Shown piece after piece: positions 52,966 to 61,794 of a stretch of 64,000 bases of DNA. Below the pieces are notes generated by a model, which saw only the letters and a program-made list of their open reading frames with translations, had not been told where the DNA came from and made no database searches. This stretch comes from Hyphomicrobiales bacterium (lineage in GTDB: Bacteria; Pseudomonadota; Alphaproteobacteria; Rhizobiales; Beijerinckiaceae): positions 89,408-153,407 of the forward strand of contig JAPLOU010000053.1 in NCBI GenBank assembly GCA_026400535.1. The letters run 5' to 3'. Numbering within the stretch: the first letter of the stretch is position 1; every line of letters starts with the position of its first letter. Position numbers and translations under genes: made by a program.

Positions 52966-54504
52966 TCAGCCCGTCATCATCGGAAATGTCGCGCCGATCG
53001 CCAGGGCGAAGGCGATGGCGTTCGCGATGGCGCCCGCGAAGGGGTGGCCGGTCCGCCGGTAGACCCAGGCGCCAAACAACCCGGCAATGGCCAGGAATGG
53101 CACGATTACCGGCACGATGATGGCGAGAAAGAACAACCTCTTGAGGTCGAGCGCCACAGCGAGGGCCAGCGACAGGAGGAAGGCGAGCGGCACCACCACC
53201 GCCGCTCCGCGCGCCGCCCGGGGTCCGCGCATGACCCATTCGGTGGCCAGGAAGAAGCTGAGCGTTCCCGCTAGCAGCACCATGACCAGCACAAGACGCT
53301 CGGGGATCGGGGCTACAGCGGTGACGACGCTGTCGATGGCGGGCAGCAGGCCACCGAACGTGACCAGCAGTGCCCCGCCCGCGGCGAGGGCCAGCCCAGG
53401 TGGAGTGATGGCGACGGGCTTGCCCGTCGGCGCTCGGACAAGCCGCCAGACAAGGACAGTGAGCAGCCCATAGACCGCAAAATGAACCGCGAGATAGTCC
53501 GCCACGAGAATCGGCAGGAAATGCGTCGGCGTCACCCGGAGCGCCAGCGGCGTGACGAGTGCCGGGACCAGCGCGACCAGCCAGAACCGGCGCCACCCCA
53601 TGCCGCCACCGATGGGCGGCGCGGAGACAACCGGCAGCAGCCGCGAAAGCGGGCGCACGGCGAGGATCAGGCCGAGCAAAAGCAGCGCGATCCACAGGCC
53701 GTTACGGACAGGCACGGGCGTATCAGGCAGGCCGAATGCCTCAGTCAGCCAGGTCTTTGCCTCGGCGAGGCTGACGGCGCTGTAGAGCACGCTGACATGC
53801 TCGACATGCGGTGCGCTGGCGAACCGGCGCGCGGAGCCATCCGCAAAGCGGCCATAGGTCACGCTGGCCTGCGGCGGAGCGCTTCCGGCGGCCTGCCCGA
53901 CGAGTTTCAGGGCCTCGGCGCTGAGATAGCCCTCCCACTCGCCCGCGATCAGCAGAAGGTTGCGCGGACTGTGCGCCGTCACCACCTGCGAGAAGGCCGA
54001 AATCGCGACCGTCGCGGCAATATCCGGCTCCGCCTGCGCCGCCCGGATGATGATGTCTGACGCCATCGAATGCCCAAGCAGGGCCACGCGGCCATCGCCA
54101 GCGCTTCGGGCATAGGCGATCATCTGCGCCGTCTGCCCGACGAGCGCGCGCGTCGCGCCATTGATCTGGTTGACGTCGCCGCGGAGCGGGGTGGTGTTGC
54201 GGCCATGGCCGAGGAAATCGTAGGTCACGGCAATCATGCCACTGCGGGCGGCTGTCAGCGCAAAGGCCTGCATCAGTTGCTGGGAGCCCGCGAACCCGTG
54301 CGCGATCAGCACAACCGGGGCAGGCGCGTCCGCCGCGCGGAACACGGTGGCGGGCGTGCCATCGATGACGACGCGTTTGGAGATGACGCCAATCCGGTCG
54401 CGCGCTAGCCCGGACAGCGCCACGCTGATCAGGGCAGCCGCGAGCACGACCCAGACGACACTTGCCAACCGCGCAAAGCGACGAAAGCCTTCGGGTCCGC
54501 TCAT
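52966..54504 (-). CDS. Membrane-bound alpha/beta hydrolase
   Basis: This protein has 512 residues. One N-terminal helix (LASVVWVVLAAALISVALSG) leads to an alpha/beta-hydrolase domain: PVVLIAHGFAGSQQLMQAF with the oxyanion region, TYDFLGHGRNTTP and the nucleophile elbow VALLGHSMASDI. A C-terminal region of about seven helices (from GLWIALLLLGLILAVRPL to AGAIANAIAFALAIGATFPM) follows the hydrolase domain, an unusual fusion. The product probably acts at the inner membrane on a lipid or envelope substrate (inference). Its ATG overlaps the stop of the upstream FrhB-family gene (ATGA), so the two are translationally coupled. Confidence 0.75.
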   Translation of the reverse strand: MSGPEGFRRFARLASVVWVVLAAALISVALSGLARDRIGVISKRVVIDGTPATVFRAADAPAPVVLIAHGFAGSQQLMQAFALTAARSGMIAVTYDFLGHGRNTTPLRGDVNQINGATRALVGQTAQMIAYARSAGDGRVALLGHSMASDIIIRAAQAEPDIAATVAISAFSQVVTAHSPRNLLLIAGEWEGYLSAEALKLVGQAAGSAPPQASVTYGRFADGSARRFASAPHVEHVSVLYSAVSLAEAKTWLTEAFGLPDTPVPVRNGLWIALLLLGLILAVRPLSRLLPVVSAPPIGGGMGWRRFWLVALVPALVTPLALRVTPTHFLPILVADYLAVHFAVYGLLTVLVWRLVRAPTGKPVAITPPGLALAAGGALLVTFGGLLPAIDSVVTAVAPIPERLVLVMVLLAGTLSFFLATEWVMRGPRAARGAAVVVPLAFLLSLALAVALDLKRLFFLAIIVPVIVPFLAIAGLFGAWVYRRTGHPFAGAIANAIAFALAIGATFPMMTG

Positions 54505-55772
54505 GCGCCTGTCACGGTTCCCGCTGGCGCATTTGCGGTCTCCTTCGCCGGTGGGGCAGGTTGGCGCTCCAGCCCGTAATCCTTCACCAGCGCCCAGACA
54601 TGGGCCGGAATCATGCTTTTCGCCCGCGCGGGTTCTTCCCGTTCGAGGTGGAGCACCGTCTCGACAGCCTTCATCTCGACACGCGCACGGGCGAATTCGA
54701 GGCCGCGCGGGCCGATGCGTGGCATCAGCCAGCCGGCGATCGGGCGCAGCCAGTCCGGCATGCTGCGCAGGGGCAGTCCGCCCGCCGCCAGCCTGACATT
54801 GGCGAGGAAGCCTTTCACCGGACCGTGCCGCTTGCCCTTGCTTCCCGGTGTTGACAGCATCACCTCGTCGCCGATGAGGTCGATGAGTTCCTGCCCGCGT
54901 TCGTTCCGCACGAGCAGCCATTGCTGACCCTCGCCGCCCATGTAGCCCACCGTGATGTCGGCCAGCACATTGGTGTAGTCCACGCAGGTGCGGCAGGTGA
55001 GGGGAAAGAAGTCGCGCGGCAGCTTCGAGATCGGCAGTTGCAGGAATGGAATCTCCCGTTTGCGGCCATCCGAGAAGCGCAGTTCGACATGATAATCGGC
55101 CCGGAATTCCAGATATGAGATCGTTTCCGGCTTCTCGGACAAAAGGTCCAGAAAGCTGTGGAAATTGGCCGTGGTGGTGTTGTCCGAGCAGGGCGTACCG
55201 ATGACGTACAGCCGCTCGAAGCCGAGTTCAGCCTCCAGCGCCCGCAGCGCATAGACCTGGCAGGGTATGCCGATGATGGCGAGGCGCGTGAAGCCGCGCG
55301 CCCTGGCCGGTTCGAGCAGCGCCAGCAGCGGTGCGTAGCCCATTCGCATGCCGCGGCATTTTGCGAGTTCACGCGGGTTCGTGACGAGCACAGGGACGGG
55401 CTTCCACATGTCATCGGCATCGGGCGCCATGGTCAGCACGGCCTCGACCGCCCCCGTTTCCAGAAGCCGTTCGGCGATGCGCGTGGTGATGCCGGTCCAT
55501 TGCGCGCCCGCGGAAGGCTGCTTCAGCGCTGCCCGGTGCATGGCGCGGAATGGGCCGAAATGCAGTTCGTCAGGCCTTGAGGGGTCACGCGCCCGGCCGT
55601 GGACCTTGCTTTCCAGCGCCGGATAGTCCGGCTTGATGAACTGGCAGGCCTTGCCGCAGGCTTTCGGGTTCTCCATGCGCGAGACGCCACAATCGGTGCA
55701 CAGGCTTCGCGGTTCCGGAGCGGAGAAAGCCGGTGTCCACAGAGCCGGCAGGCCGGTCGCGGCGGTCCTCAT
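54501..55772 (-). CDS. Coenzyme F420 hydrogenase/dehydrogenase beta-subunit family (FrhB/BciB/HCAR-like)
   Basis: This 423-residue iron-sulfur flavoprotein has two groups of cysteines: LCTDCGVSRMENPKACGKAC (Cys25, 28, 39, 43) and LTCRTCVDYTNVLADITVGY near 260. Between them the FrhB domain reads ELAKCRGMRMGYAPLLALLE and IGIPCQVYALRALEAELGFE. Related enzymes are the plant 7-hydroxymethyl chlorophyll reductase and the BciB divinyl reductase; others act on non-chlorophyll substrates. No bacteriochlorophyll genes are in this window, so I give no substrate. GGGAGA lies upstream of the ATG. It overlaps the membrane hydrolase gene by 4 bp. Confidence 0.82.
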   Translation of the reverse strand: MRTAATGLPALWTPAFSAPEPRSLCTDCGVSRMENPKACGKACQFIKPDYPALESKVHGRARDPSRPDELHFGPFRAMHRAALKQPSAGAQWTGITTRIAERLLETGAVEAVLTMAPDADDMWKPVPVLVTNPRELAKCRGMRMGYAPLLALLEPARARGFTRLAIIGIPCQVYALRALEAELGFERLYVIGTPCSDNTTTANFHSFLDLLSEKPETISYLEFRADYHVELRFSDGRKREIPFLQLPISKLPRDFFPLTCRTCVDYTNVLADITVGYMGGEGQQWLLVRNERGQELIDLIGDEVMLSTPGSKGKRHGPVKGFLANVRLAAGGLPLRSMPDWLRPIAGWLMPRIGPRGLEFARARVEMKAVETVLHLEREEPARAKSMIPAHVWALVKDYGLERQPAPPAKETANAPAGTVTGA

Positions 55773-55844
55773 GGTTCACGGTTCTCCCGCGCCTGTCGCG
55801 TCATGGCAGGCAACCTATCGGCAAGAATCGCTTAAGACAAACGG

Positions 55845-57641
55845 ATGCCCGTGCAAAAACCTTTCTTTCTCGGCGTCGCGCGCTCTGCGCTCGGCCAGCC
55901 CTGGCGCCAAAGGCTGGACGGTCCGGGCCTTGCCCTGGCGGAGCAGCTTGTCCAGGTCGAGGGGCTCAACGACACCCTCGCCCGCGTGCTGGCTGCTCGT
56001 GGCGTCACGGGCCCGCAGTTGCAGGGCTTTCTGGAGCCGCGCCTGCGCGATCTGATGCCCGACCCGTCGACACTAGTCGACCTTGACCTGTGCGTGGCGC
56101 GGCTGACCCATGCGGTGACGACCGGCGAGAGCGTGGCGATCTTCGGCGACTACGACGTGGACGGTGCCTGCTCCAGCGCTTTGCTGGCCCGATATCTCGC
56201 AGCAGCCGGTGCGCGAGCCCGCATCCACATCCCCGATCGCCTGATCGAGGGTTATGGCCCCAACATCGACGCCATCCGCATGCTGGCAGGCGAGGGTGCC
56301 ACCCTGCTCGTCACGGTCGATTGCGGCACCACCAGTCATGAGGTCTTCGCCGCGGCGAAGCGGCTGGGCCTGGAAGTGCTGGTGCTCGATCACCATCAGG
56401 CGCCCGTCGATCTTCCGGAGGTGATCGCGCTGGTCAATCCGAACCGCCAGGACGATCTGTCCGGCCTGGGGCATCTGTGTGCGGCGGGCGTGGTCTTTAT
56501 GGCGCTGGTTGGCCTGAACAGGGCCTTGCGCGCCATCGGAAAGGCGCAGCCGCTCGACCTCATGGGCGAGCTTGATCTCGTCGCGCTGGCCACGGTGGCC
56601 GACGTGGCCCAGCTGACCGGGCTGAACCGTGCCTTCGTGCGGCAGGGTCTTGCCGTCGCCCGCACACGCTCCCGCCCCGGCCTCGCGGCCCTGATCGATG
56701 TCGCCGGGCTCAACGGCCCGCTGGAAGCTTGGCACTTCGGTTTCCTGATCGGCCCGCGCATCAACGCCGGCGGACGCATCGGCGACGCGTTGCTCGGGGT
56801 GAAGCTCCTGATGGAGCGTGACGAGATCAGCGCACGCGAGATCGCCCTGCAGCTCAACGATCTCAATCGTGACAGGCAGGAGATCGAGCACGTTGCGGTC
56901 GAGCAAGCCGTCGCTCAGGCGGATCAGTCCCTGCAGGTGGCGGACGGGCCGGTCATCGTCGCGGCATCCGCCGATTGGCATCCGGGCATCGTCGGGCTGG
57001 TGGCATCGCGTCTGAAGGAACGGTTCCGCAGACCCGCCTTTGCCTTCTCGCTGGCTCCCGATGGGTCCGGAACCGGTTCGGGCCGGTCAGTCGCGGGCGT
57101 CGATCTCGGCCGGGCGGTGCGCGCGGCGGCCGAGAGCGGCGTCATCGTCAAGGGCGGGGGCCACGCGATGGCCGCCGGCGCGACCCTCCGGCCCGGCGGC
57201 CTCGCCGCCTTCTCGGTGTTTATCACGGAGGCGTTGCAGTCCGCCGTTGATGATGCGTGGGCCGTCGACGGCCTTCTCATCGACGCGGGGCTCACGGCCG
57301 CAAGCGCGACGCCGCGTCTCATTGCTGAACTCGGCGCCGCCGGCCCTTTTGGTGCAGGTTCGCCCGAGCCAACCTTTGTCTTCGGCCAGCACCGCCTCGT
57401 CGACGCCCAGGTTGTCGGCGGCGGCGGCCATGTCCGGGTCAAGCTGCGGTCTGGCGACGGCGCCCAGGCGACCGGCGTCGCCTTCCGCGCGGCAGACCAG
57501 CCTCTGGGCCAGGCACTGCAGGCGCGGCGCGGGGAGCCGGTCCATGTCGCGGCAACCCTCGTGGCGGACCGTTGGGGCGGGGGCGAGCGCGCCGAACTGC
57601 GCATCCTGGACGTCGCCACGCCGCAACCGGCGCAGCGCTGA
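55845..57641 (+). CDS. recJ: Single-stranded-DNA-specific exonuclease RecJ
   Basis: This 598-residue 5'-3' exonuclease of recombination and mismatch repair has the DHH phosphoesterase motifs: VAIFGDYDVDGACSSALLAR (motif I, Asp near 102-106), LLVTVDCGTTSHEVFAAAK, the DHH itself in LVLDHHQAPVDLPEVIALVN at 182-184, and HLCAAGVVFMALVGLNRALR. DHHA1 follows with GPRINAGGRIGDALLGVKLL and VKGGGHAMAAGATLRPGGLA, then the OB-like end. The length is typical. The ATG at 55845 starts MPVQKPFFLGVARSALG, divergent from the FrhB-family gene. Confidence 0.96.
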   Translation: MPVQKPFFLGVARSALGQPWRQRLDGPGLALAEQLVQVEGLNDTLARVLAARGVTGPQLQGFLEPRLRDLMPDPSTLVDLDLCVARLTHAVTTGESVAIFGDYDVDGACSSALLARYLAAAGARARIHIPDRLIEGYGPNIDAIRMLAGEGATLLVTVDCGTTSHEVFAAAKRLGLEVLVLDHHQAPVDLPEVIALVNPNRQDDLSGLGHLCAAGVVFMALVGLNRALRAIGKAQPLDLMGELDLVALATVADVAQLTGLNRAFVRQGLAVARTRSRPGLAALIDVAGLNGPLEAWHFGFLIGPRINAGGRIGDALLGVKLLMERDEISAREIALQLNDLNRDRQEIEHVAVEQAVAQADQSLQVADGPVIVAASADWHPGIVGLVASRLKERFRRPAFAFSLAPDGSGTGSGRSVAGVDLGRAVRAAAESGVIVKGGGHAMAAGATLRPGGLAAFSVFITEALQSAVDDAWAVDGLLIDAGLTAASATPRLIAELGAAGPFGAGSPEPTFVFGQHRLVDAQVVGGGGHVRVKLRSGDGAQATGVAFRAADQPLGQALQARRGEPVHVAATLVADRWGGGERAELRILDVATPQPAQR

Positions 57642-57761
57642 GCGCGGACGATGCGCCACATGAAAAAACCGCTTCGCCACACGGTTTTCGCACTTGCCCC
57701 AATCCTGAGCCACCACTATACCCACGCTGCTTCGCTTGGGTGCTATTCCTCGCAAAAGCCC

Positions 57762-57836
57762 GCGCCCATCGTCTAGCGGTCAGGACACGTCCCTTTCACG
57801 GATGAGACCGGGGTTCGATTCCCCGTGGGCGCGCCA
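57762..57836 (+). tRNA. tRNA-Glu (anticodon TTC)
   Basis: A full cloverleaf: acceptor GCGCCCA/TGGGCGC, anticodon loop CTTTCAC with TTC, T-arm with GTTCGATT, discriminator G and encoded CCA. It is the boundary between the housekeeping run ending in recJ and a stretch of decayed transport genes. Confidence 0.96.
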
Positions 57837-57894
57837 TTGCTGGCCTTGCCAATGGTAACCAAAAGGGTCGTGCGCGCTTCGGGCGTCTCTCGCG

Positions 57895-58128
57895 CATGTT
57901 GTTCGATCCGCCCAGTTTCGGCACAAGTTGCGCGAGCCCTCTGGATTGCGGGCCGCTATCATACTCGTTTTCCTGATGTCATCGACCGCCTATGTGTCGG
58001 CCGCGCTCCTGGGCGGCAAGAGGGTCTGGACCACCGGCATGCTGGTCTGGCAGGAGGCTGTGCAGAACCTCAACGGCCCCCTGGCCTCGGCGCTTGCGCT
58101 CTTGATGCCCATTGCCGGCATCGCCTAA
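57895..58128 (+). pseudogene. C-terminal remnant of a PotB-type ABC permease
   Basis: The frame reads LRAAIILVFLMSSTAYVSAA, LLGGKRVWTTGMLVWQEAVQ and NLNGPLASALALLMPIAGIA, then stops at 58126. This is the end of a polyamine-type (PotB-like) permease: the last two helices and the conserved segment after the EAA loop. No start and no first two thirds remain, and its left end is only about 60 bp from the tRNA-Glu gene. Such permeases come in pairs, and a second broken one follows directly. Confidence 0.65.
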
Positions 58129-58154
58129 TCGGTGGCGGTCTATGCGCCCGCCCG

Positions 58155-58938
58155 GCGCCGGATGCCATGGCCGGGCGGGGTTCCCCGATGGTCGGCCGGG
58201 ATGCCTGCCTGGCTCGCCCGTTGCCGGACCTTGCCGCACGCGTCCTTGGCAAGCTGCTGCTGGCTTGCGCCTTGGTGATGCTGCTCTTGCCGCTGGCGCT
58301 GGTCTGAATCCAGAGCTTCAATGATGTGCTGCAGGCGACCGTTGCCGGCTTCAGGTCGTTCACGCCGAAATGGCATGAGCAGGTGCCGTTCGGCGGCGCT
58401 TACGCCAACGCTTTCTGGATCTTGATGCAACCGGCGACAACCACCGCGCTCGCCGCGATGCTGCTGGCATTGCCGCCTGTGGCCATCGGCGTCGGTATGC
58501 CGAGGGTCCTGCAGATCTACACGGCGCTGCCGCCTTTCGCAGGGCCCGTCGCGGTTCATGTCGTTCTGGGGCTGCCCTTCAGCATCGCCTTGCCGCCTGC
58601 ATCGTTCCAAAAAAGTCCACAAGGCCCAGGAGGATGGCGCGGCCAATCTCGGGACAGGGGCCTTGCGCCGCTGTGTCTTCGTCGTGCTGCCTGCCCTCGT
58701 GCCCGGCCTGGCAGCGGCCGGGATCATGAATGTCCTGCTGTCCTTCGGCGAGGTCACCGTCACCAGCGTCCTCAGAACGGCACGGCTGACAACCTTGCCG
58801 GTGCGGATCTACGCTGAAGCCAGTTTCAGCCTCGAGCCAACGGTGGATGCTGTTGCCACAATGGTGATCCTGGCGACAGTGCTGTGTCTGGTTGTCCTGG
58901 GCCGTCTCGTGCGGCTCGATCCCCTGCACGCGCGCTGA
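58155..58938 (+). pseudogene. PotC-type ABC permease with a stop and a frameshift
   Basis: The reading starts with RVLGKLLLACALVMLLLPLA, meets a TGA at 58305-58307, then continues in the same frame as QSFNDVLQATVAGFRSFTPK, AYANAFWILMQPATTTALAA and VHVVLGLPFSIALPPASFQK. At a run of six As (58608-58613) the frame changes to VHKAQEDGAANLGTGALRRC, VLPALVPGLAAAGIMNVLLS and FGEVTVTSVLRTARLTTLPV, ending GRLVRLDPLHAR. The family is the second permease of spermidine/putrescine-type ABC transporters. The premature stop and indel make it a pseudogene, and the middle also seems shortened. The partner substrate-binding and ATPase genes are absent. Confidence 0.75.
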
Positions 58939-58940
58939 AG

Positions 58941-59318
58941 TCAGATGATGCTCACATGGGCCACCACGACCCGCCAGCCCTCATCGGTGCGGACCCAACT
59001 CTGGCTCTGACGGCCGATCCGGTCGCCGAGCGTGTCGCGCCGGAATAGGGTCGAGGCAGTGGCAAAATCTTGCCCGTAGGTGGTGATCACGGTGCCTTCG
59101 AGGGCCCGCGCCAGCCCCGCCGGCGACCGCGCCGACCGGAAGGCTGCGATCGCGGCATGGCCATAGAGGTTCTCGCCCGCCCCGTAGCGGATCGTGCGCG
59201 GGTCGGCATGGAAGAGCCTGTCGAGGGTTTCAACATCATTGCCCACCAGCGCGCGCTCGTAGGCTGCGAAGGCCGCTTCGACTTCGGCTTTCACGGCGGG
59301 TATGTCGATTTCGATCAT
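58941..59318 (-). CDS. HpxZ/AtzH-like (DUF3225) SnoaL-fold protein
   Basis: This 125-residue protein of the NTF2/SnoaL fold reads VKAEVEAAFAAYERALVGND, VETLDRLFHADPRTIRYGAG and ENLYGHAAIAAFRSARSPAG. Then come VITTYGQDFATASTLFRRDT and GRQSQSWVRTDEGWRVVVAH. This is the DUF3225 pattern of HpxZ and AtzH, accessory proteins in oxalurate, hydantoin or cyanurate breakdown beside amidases. The ATG at 59318 is preferred over an upstream start. A decayed acetamidase-type gene and an intact amidohydrolase gene follow on the other strand, which fits amide-nitrogen catabolism. Confidence 0.85.
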   Translation of the reverse strand: MIEIDIPAVKAEVEAAFAAYERALVGNDVETLDRLFHADPRTIRYGAGENLYGHAAIAAFRSARSPAGLARALEGTVITTYGQDFATASTLFRRDTLGDRIGRQSQSWVRTDEGWRVVVAHVSII

Positions 59319-59452
59319 GGCGATGGTCCGCTGGATTAGGTTTGGGCTTGGCCTTGCACTGTCCATCTCATCGATTCACGGCTCCGGGCGCAAGCCCGCG
59401 CAAACCCCCGCGCAAACCTCCGCATGTCGCCGCCGCTTCCTGAGGGTAGATC

Positions 59453-60038
59453 ATGACCGCCCATCATCTGACCTCCACCCCGCAAACCTTCATATCGGCT
59501 TTTTCCACGCCCCCCGGGCGGCACAGGCCACGATCGCGAGCGGCGACATCGTCACCATCGACACCCTGACGGGCACTGTGCCGATTGTGACCGCTGTTCT
59601 GAAATTGGACTCTTTGCGCAAAGTTGAAATCGGATTCTGATTGCGCTTGGTTGCAGGCGAGGCGCGGTGACCCCGGGTTCAGGAATTTCTTGCGGGCTCA
59701 TCCGGATTTGAACATGTGGCGGTCGGACTGGCCGTTCCGGCGCGGCGCTGACCGGCACTTTCCAGCTCATCGTCCGCAAGGATCTGAAATTTGTGACGCC
59801 TCGCGCCGAAACCGTGACCCACCTGATCTCCATGGCCTTCGATCCCTCTTTGGACCGTGCCATGGAGACGGCCTTGCGCCACATGATCGCCTGGCTCGGC
59901 AAGCGCAACGGTCTGTCGCCCGAGGACGACTATTCCCTGTGCAGCCTGATCGCCGACTTCCGCGTCACCCAGACGGTGAATGGGTCCAAGGGCGTTCACG
60001 CCCTGCTGGCCACGGCGATTGTCGACCCCCGGCCTTGA
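59453..60038 (+). pseudogene. Acetamidase/formamidase remnant
   Basis: Pieces of one family lie in different frames. Near 59453 MTAHHLTSTPQTFISAFS fits the N-terminus. At 59506-59570 FFHAPRAAQATIASGDIVTI and DTLTGTVP match the next conserved block (A-T-I-x-S-G-D-x-V). From about 59745 on, TGTFQLIVRKDLKFVTPRAE, THLISMAFDPSLDRAMETAL, RHMIAWLGKRNGLSPEDDYS and LCSLIADFRVTQTVNGSKGV give the C-terminal third of FmdA/AmdA. The middle of roughly 150-200 residues is missing and the frame changes more than once. It is a clear deletion remnant of a formamide/acetamide hydrolase. Confidence 0.75.
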
Positions 60039-60153
60039 CAGGGGCCGGCATCGCCTCATGCGTTGAAGACAGGTTGCCCGGTAGCGAAAAGGCATGTCAC
60101 ATTGCCATCATGGCACGGAGAGGGGACCGTGCCGGACGAGGGGAGTAAAGTGG

Positions 60154-61788
60154 ATGATGTGGCCAAAAGCCGACACGATCCTGACCGGGGGCAAGGTCTT
60201 CGTTGGCGCCGCGGAGGGTGTCGCCGAGGCCGTGGCCCTTTGGAACGGGCAGGTCCTGGCGACCGGCGCCGCTGCAGCGATTGACGGGCTGAGGGGGCCG
60301 TCGACCCAGGTGATCGACCTGCGCGGTCGCCTCGCAACACCGGGCCTGTTTGAGGCGCACATGCATCTTCTGCCGCTCGGTCTTATGATGGCGGATGTCG
60401 ACGTGAGACCGCGCTTCGCGCGTACGCTGGATGATCTGCTCAAGGCGATCAAGGCCAAGGCCGACATGCTCAAACCCGGCGAATGGGTGATGGCGCGCGG
60501 CTACGACCAGTTCGAACTCGATGTTAAGCGGCACCCGCATCTGTCGGAACTGGATGCGGTCGCGCCCAACAACCCGGTCTATCTTGTGCGGGCCTGCGGC
60601 CATCTCTCGGTCGTGAATTCCAAGGCATTCGAACTGGCAGGCGTCACCACCGACACGCCCGTACCGCAGGGCGGGGCGATCGAACAGGTGCAGGGCAGGC
60701 TGACCGGACTGCTCGCCGAGACCGGCCGCGACCCGATCAAGAAGGTGCTGCCCGAGCCGACGCCCGATATGCTGGTCGCGGCAATCGAGCGCGCGGCGCG
60801 CTACTGCAACCAGTTTGGATTTACAAGCTGCATGGATGCGGCAGTGGGAATGCGCGCCGGCTACGGCGAGGTCATTGCCTACCGGCAGGCGGTTCAGAGC
60901 GGCCGGATGCCGATCCGCACCAATCAATGCCTGCTGGGCGGTCCCGGCGGCATCGCCGAACGCTGCTTCGAAGAGGGGCTCGTCACCGGTTTCGGCGATC
61001 ACACCCTCAGCGTCGGGCCAGTCAAGATCTTCACCGACGGATCCGCTGGCGGCCGCACGGCGGCGATGTCGCGCAACTACCTCGGTGAGCCTGAAACGAG
61101 GGGCCTGTCCTTGCTCAAGGACCATGAGATGGATGAGTGGACCGAGCACTATCACGCCAGGGGCTACCAGCTCGCCATCCATGCCATCGGCGATGCGGCC
61201 ATTGAGCAGACCTTGCGGGCGATGGAGAAGGCGCTTGCGAAATACCCCGATCCGGCGCGTCGGCACCGCATTGAGCACTGCGGCTTCAACACCGATGACC
61301 AGATGACGCGGATGCGAAAAGCCGGGATCGAGCCTGCGCCGCAGCCCCTGTTCATCCATGATTTCGGCGACCTCTACGTCTCGGTTGTCGGCGAGAAGCG
61401 TGCCCATGAAAGCTATCCGATGCGGACATGGATCAAGCGTGGCTTCAAGCCCTCCGCCTCGTCGGACGCTCCGGTCTGCGACGCCAACCCCTTCCCGAAC
61501 TTCTACAGCATGCTCACGCGGAAGACCTCGCGCGGCACGGTGATCGGGCCGGGGGAAACGCTGACATTTGCCGAAGCCTTGCAGGCTTATACCGAGTTCG
61601 GCGCCTACGCGAACAAGGCCGAACAGCATCGCGGCAGGCTCCTGTCAGGCATGGCGGCAGACATCGCCGTGTTCTCGCGCGACATGACCTGTGCGAGCCC
61701 GGAGCAGATCCGCGACGAGACGAACTGCGACTTGACCTTGCTTGGCGGGCAGCCCGTGCACGACCCGCACGGCGAGTGGAGGCACTGA
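60154..61788 (+). CDS. Amidohydrolase family protein (YtcJ-like)
   Basis: This 544-residue metal-dependent hydrolase begins ADTILTGGKVFVGAAEGVAE. The metal motif is in TPGLFEAHMHLLPLG (His about 69 and 71), then WVMARGYDQFELDVKRHPHL, VYLVRACGHLSVVNSKAFEL and VKIFTDGSAGGRTAAMSRNY. Further His residues lie in YQLAIHAIGDAAIEQTLRAM and RHRIEHCGF, and SDAPVCDANPF ends the active site. This is the YtcJ/exoenzyme-regulatory group of amidohydrolases with unknown substrates. GGGGAG precedes the ATG by 8 bases. The gene leads directly into a peptide-type ABC transporter (6-bp gap), suggesting that it processes an imported amide or peptide-like compound. Confidence 0.86.
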   Translation: MMWPKADTILTGGKVFVGAAEGVAEAVALWNGQVLATGAAAAIDGLRGPSTQVIDLRGRLATPGLFEAHMHLLPLGLMMADVDVRPRFARTLDDLLKAIKAKADMLKPGEWVMARGYDQFELDVKRHPHLSELDAVAPNNPVYLVRACGHLSVVNSKAFELAGVTTDTPVPQGGAIEQVQGRLTGLLAETGRDPIKKVLPEPTPDMLVAAIERAARYCNQFGFTSCMDAAVGMRAGYGEVIAYRQAVQSGRMPIRTNQCLLGGPGGIAERCFEEGLVTGFGDHTLSVGPVKIFTDGSAGGRTAAMSRNYLGEPETRGLSLLKDHEMDEWTEHYHARGYQLAIHAIGDAAIEQTLRAMEKALAKYPDPARRHRIEHCGFNTDDQMTRMRKAGIEPAPQPLFIHDFGDLYVSVVGEKRAHESYPMRTWIKRGFKPSASSDAPVCDANPFPNFYSMLTRKTSRGTVIGPGETLTFAEALQAYTEFGAYANKAEQHRGRLLSGMAADIAVFSRDMTCASPEQIRDETNCDLTLLGGQPVHDPHGEWRH

Positions 61789-61794
61789 CCCAGC

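Noticed and set aside
60097..61629. A 510-codon minus-strand frame opposite the amidohydrolase
   Set aside because: Same shadow pattern; the amidohydrolase metal motifs on the plus strand settle the strand.
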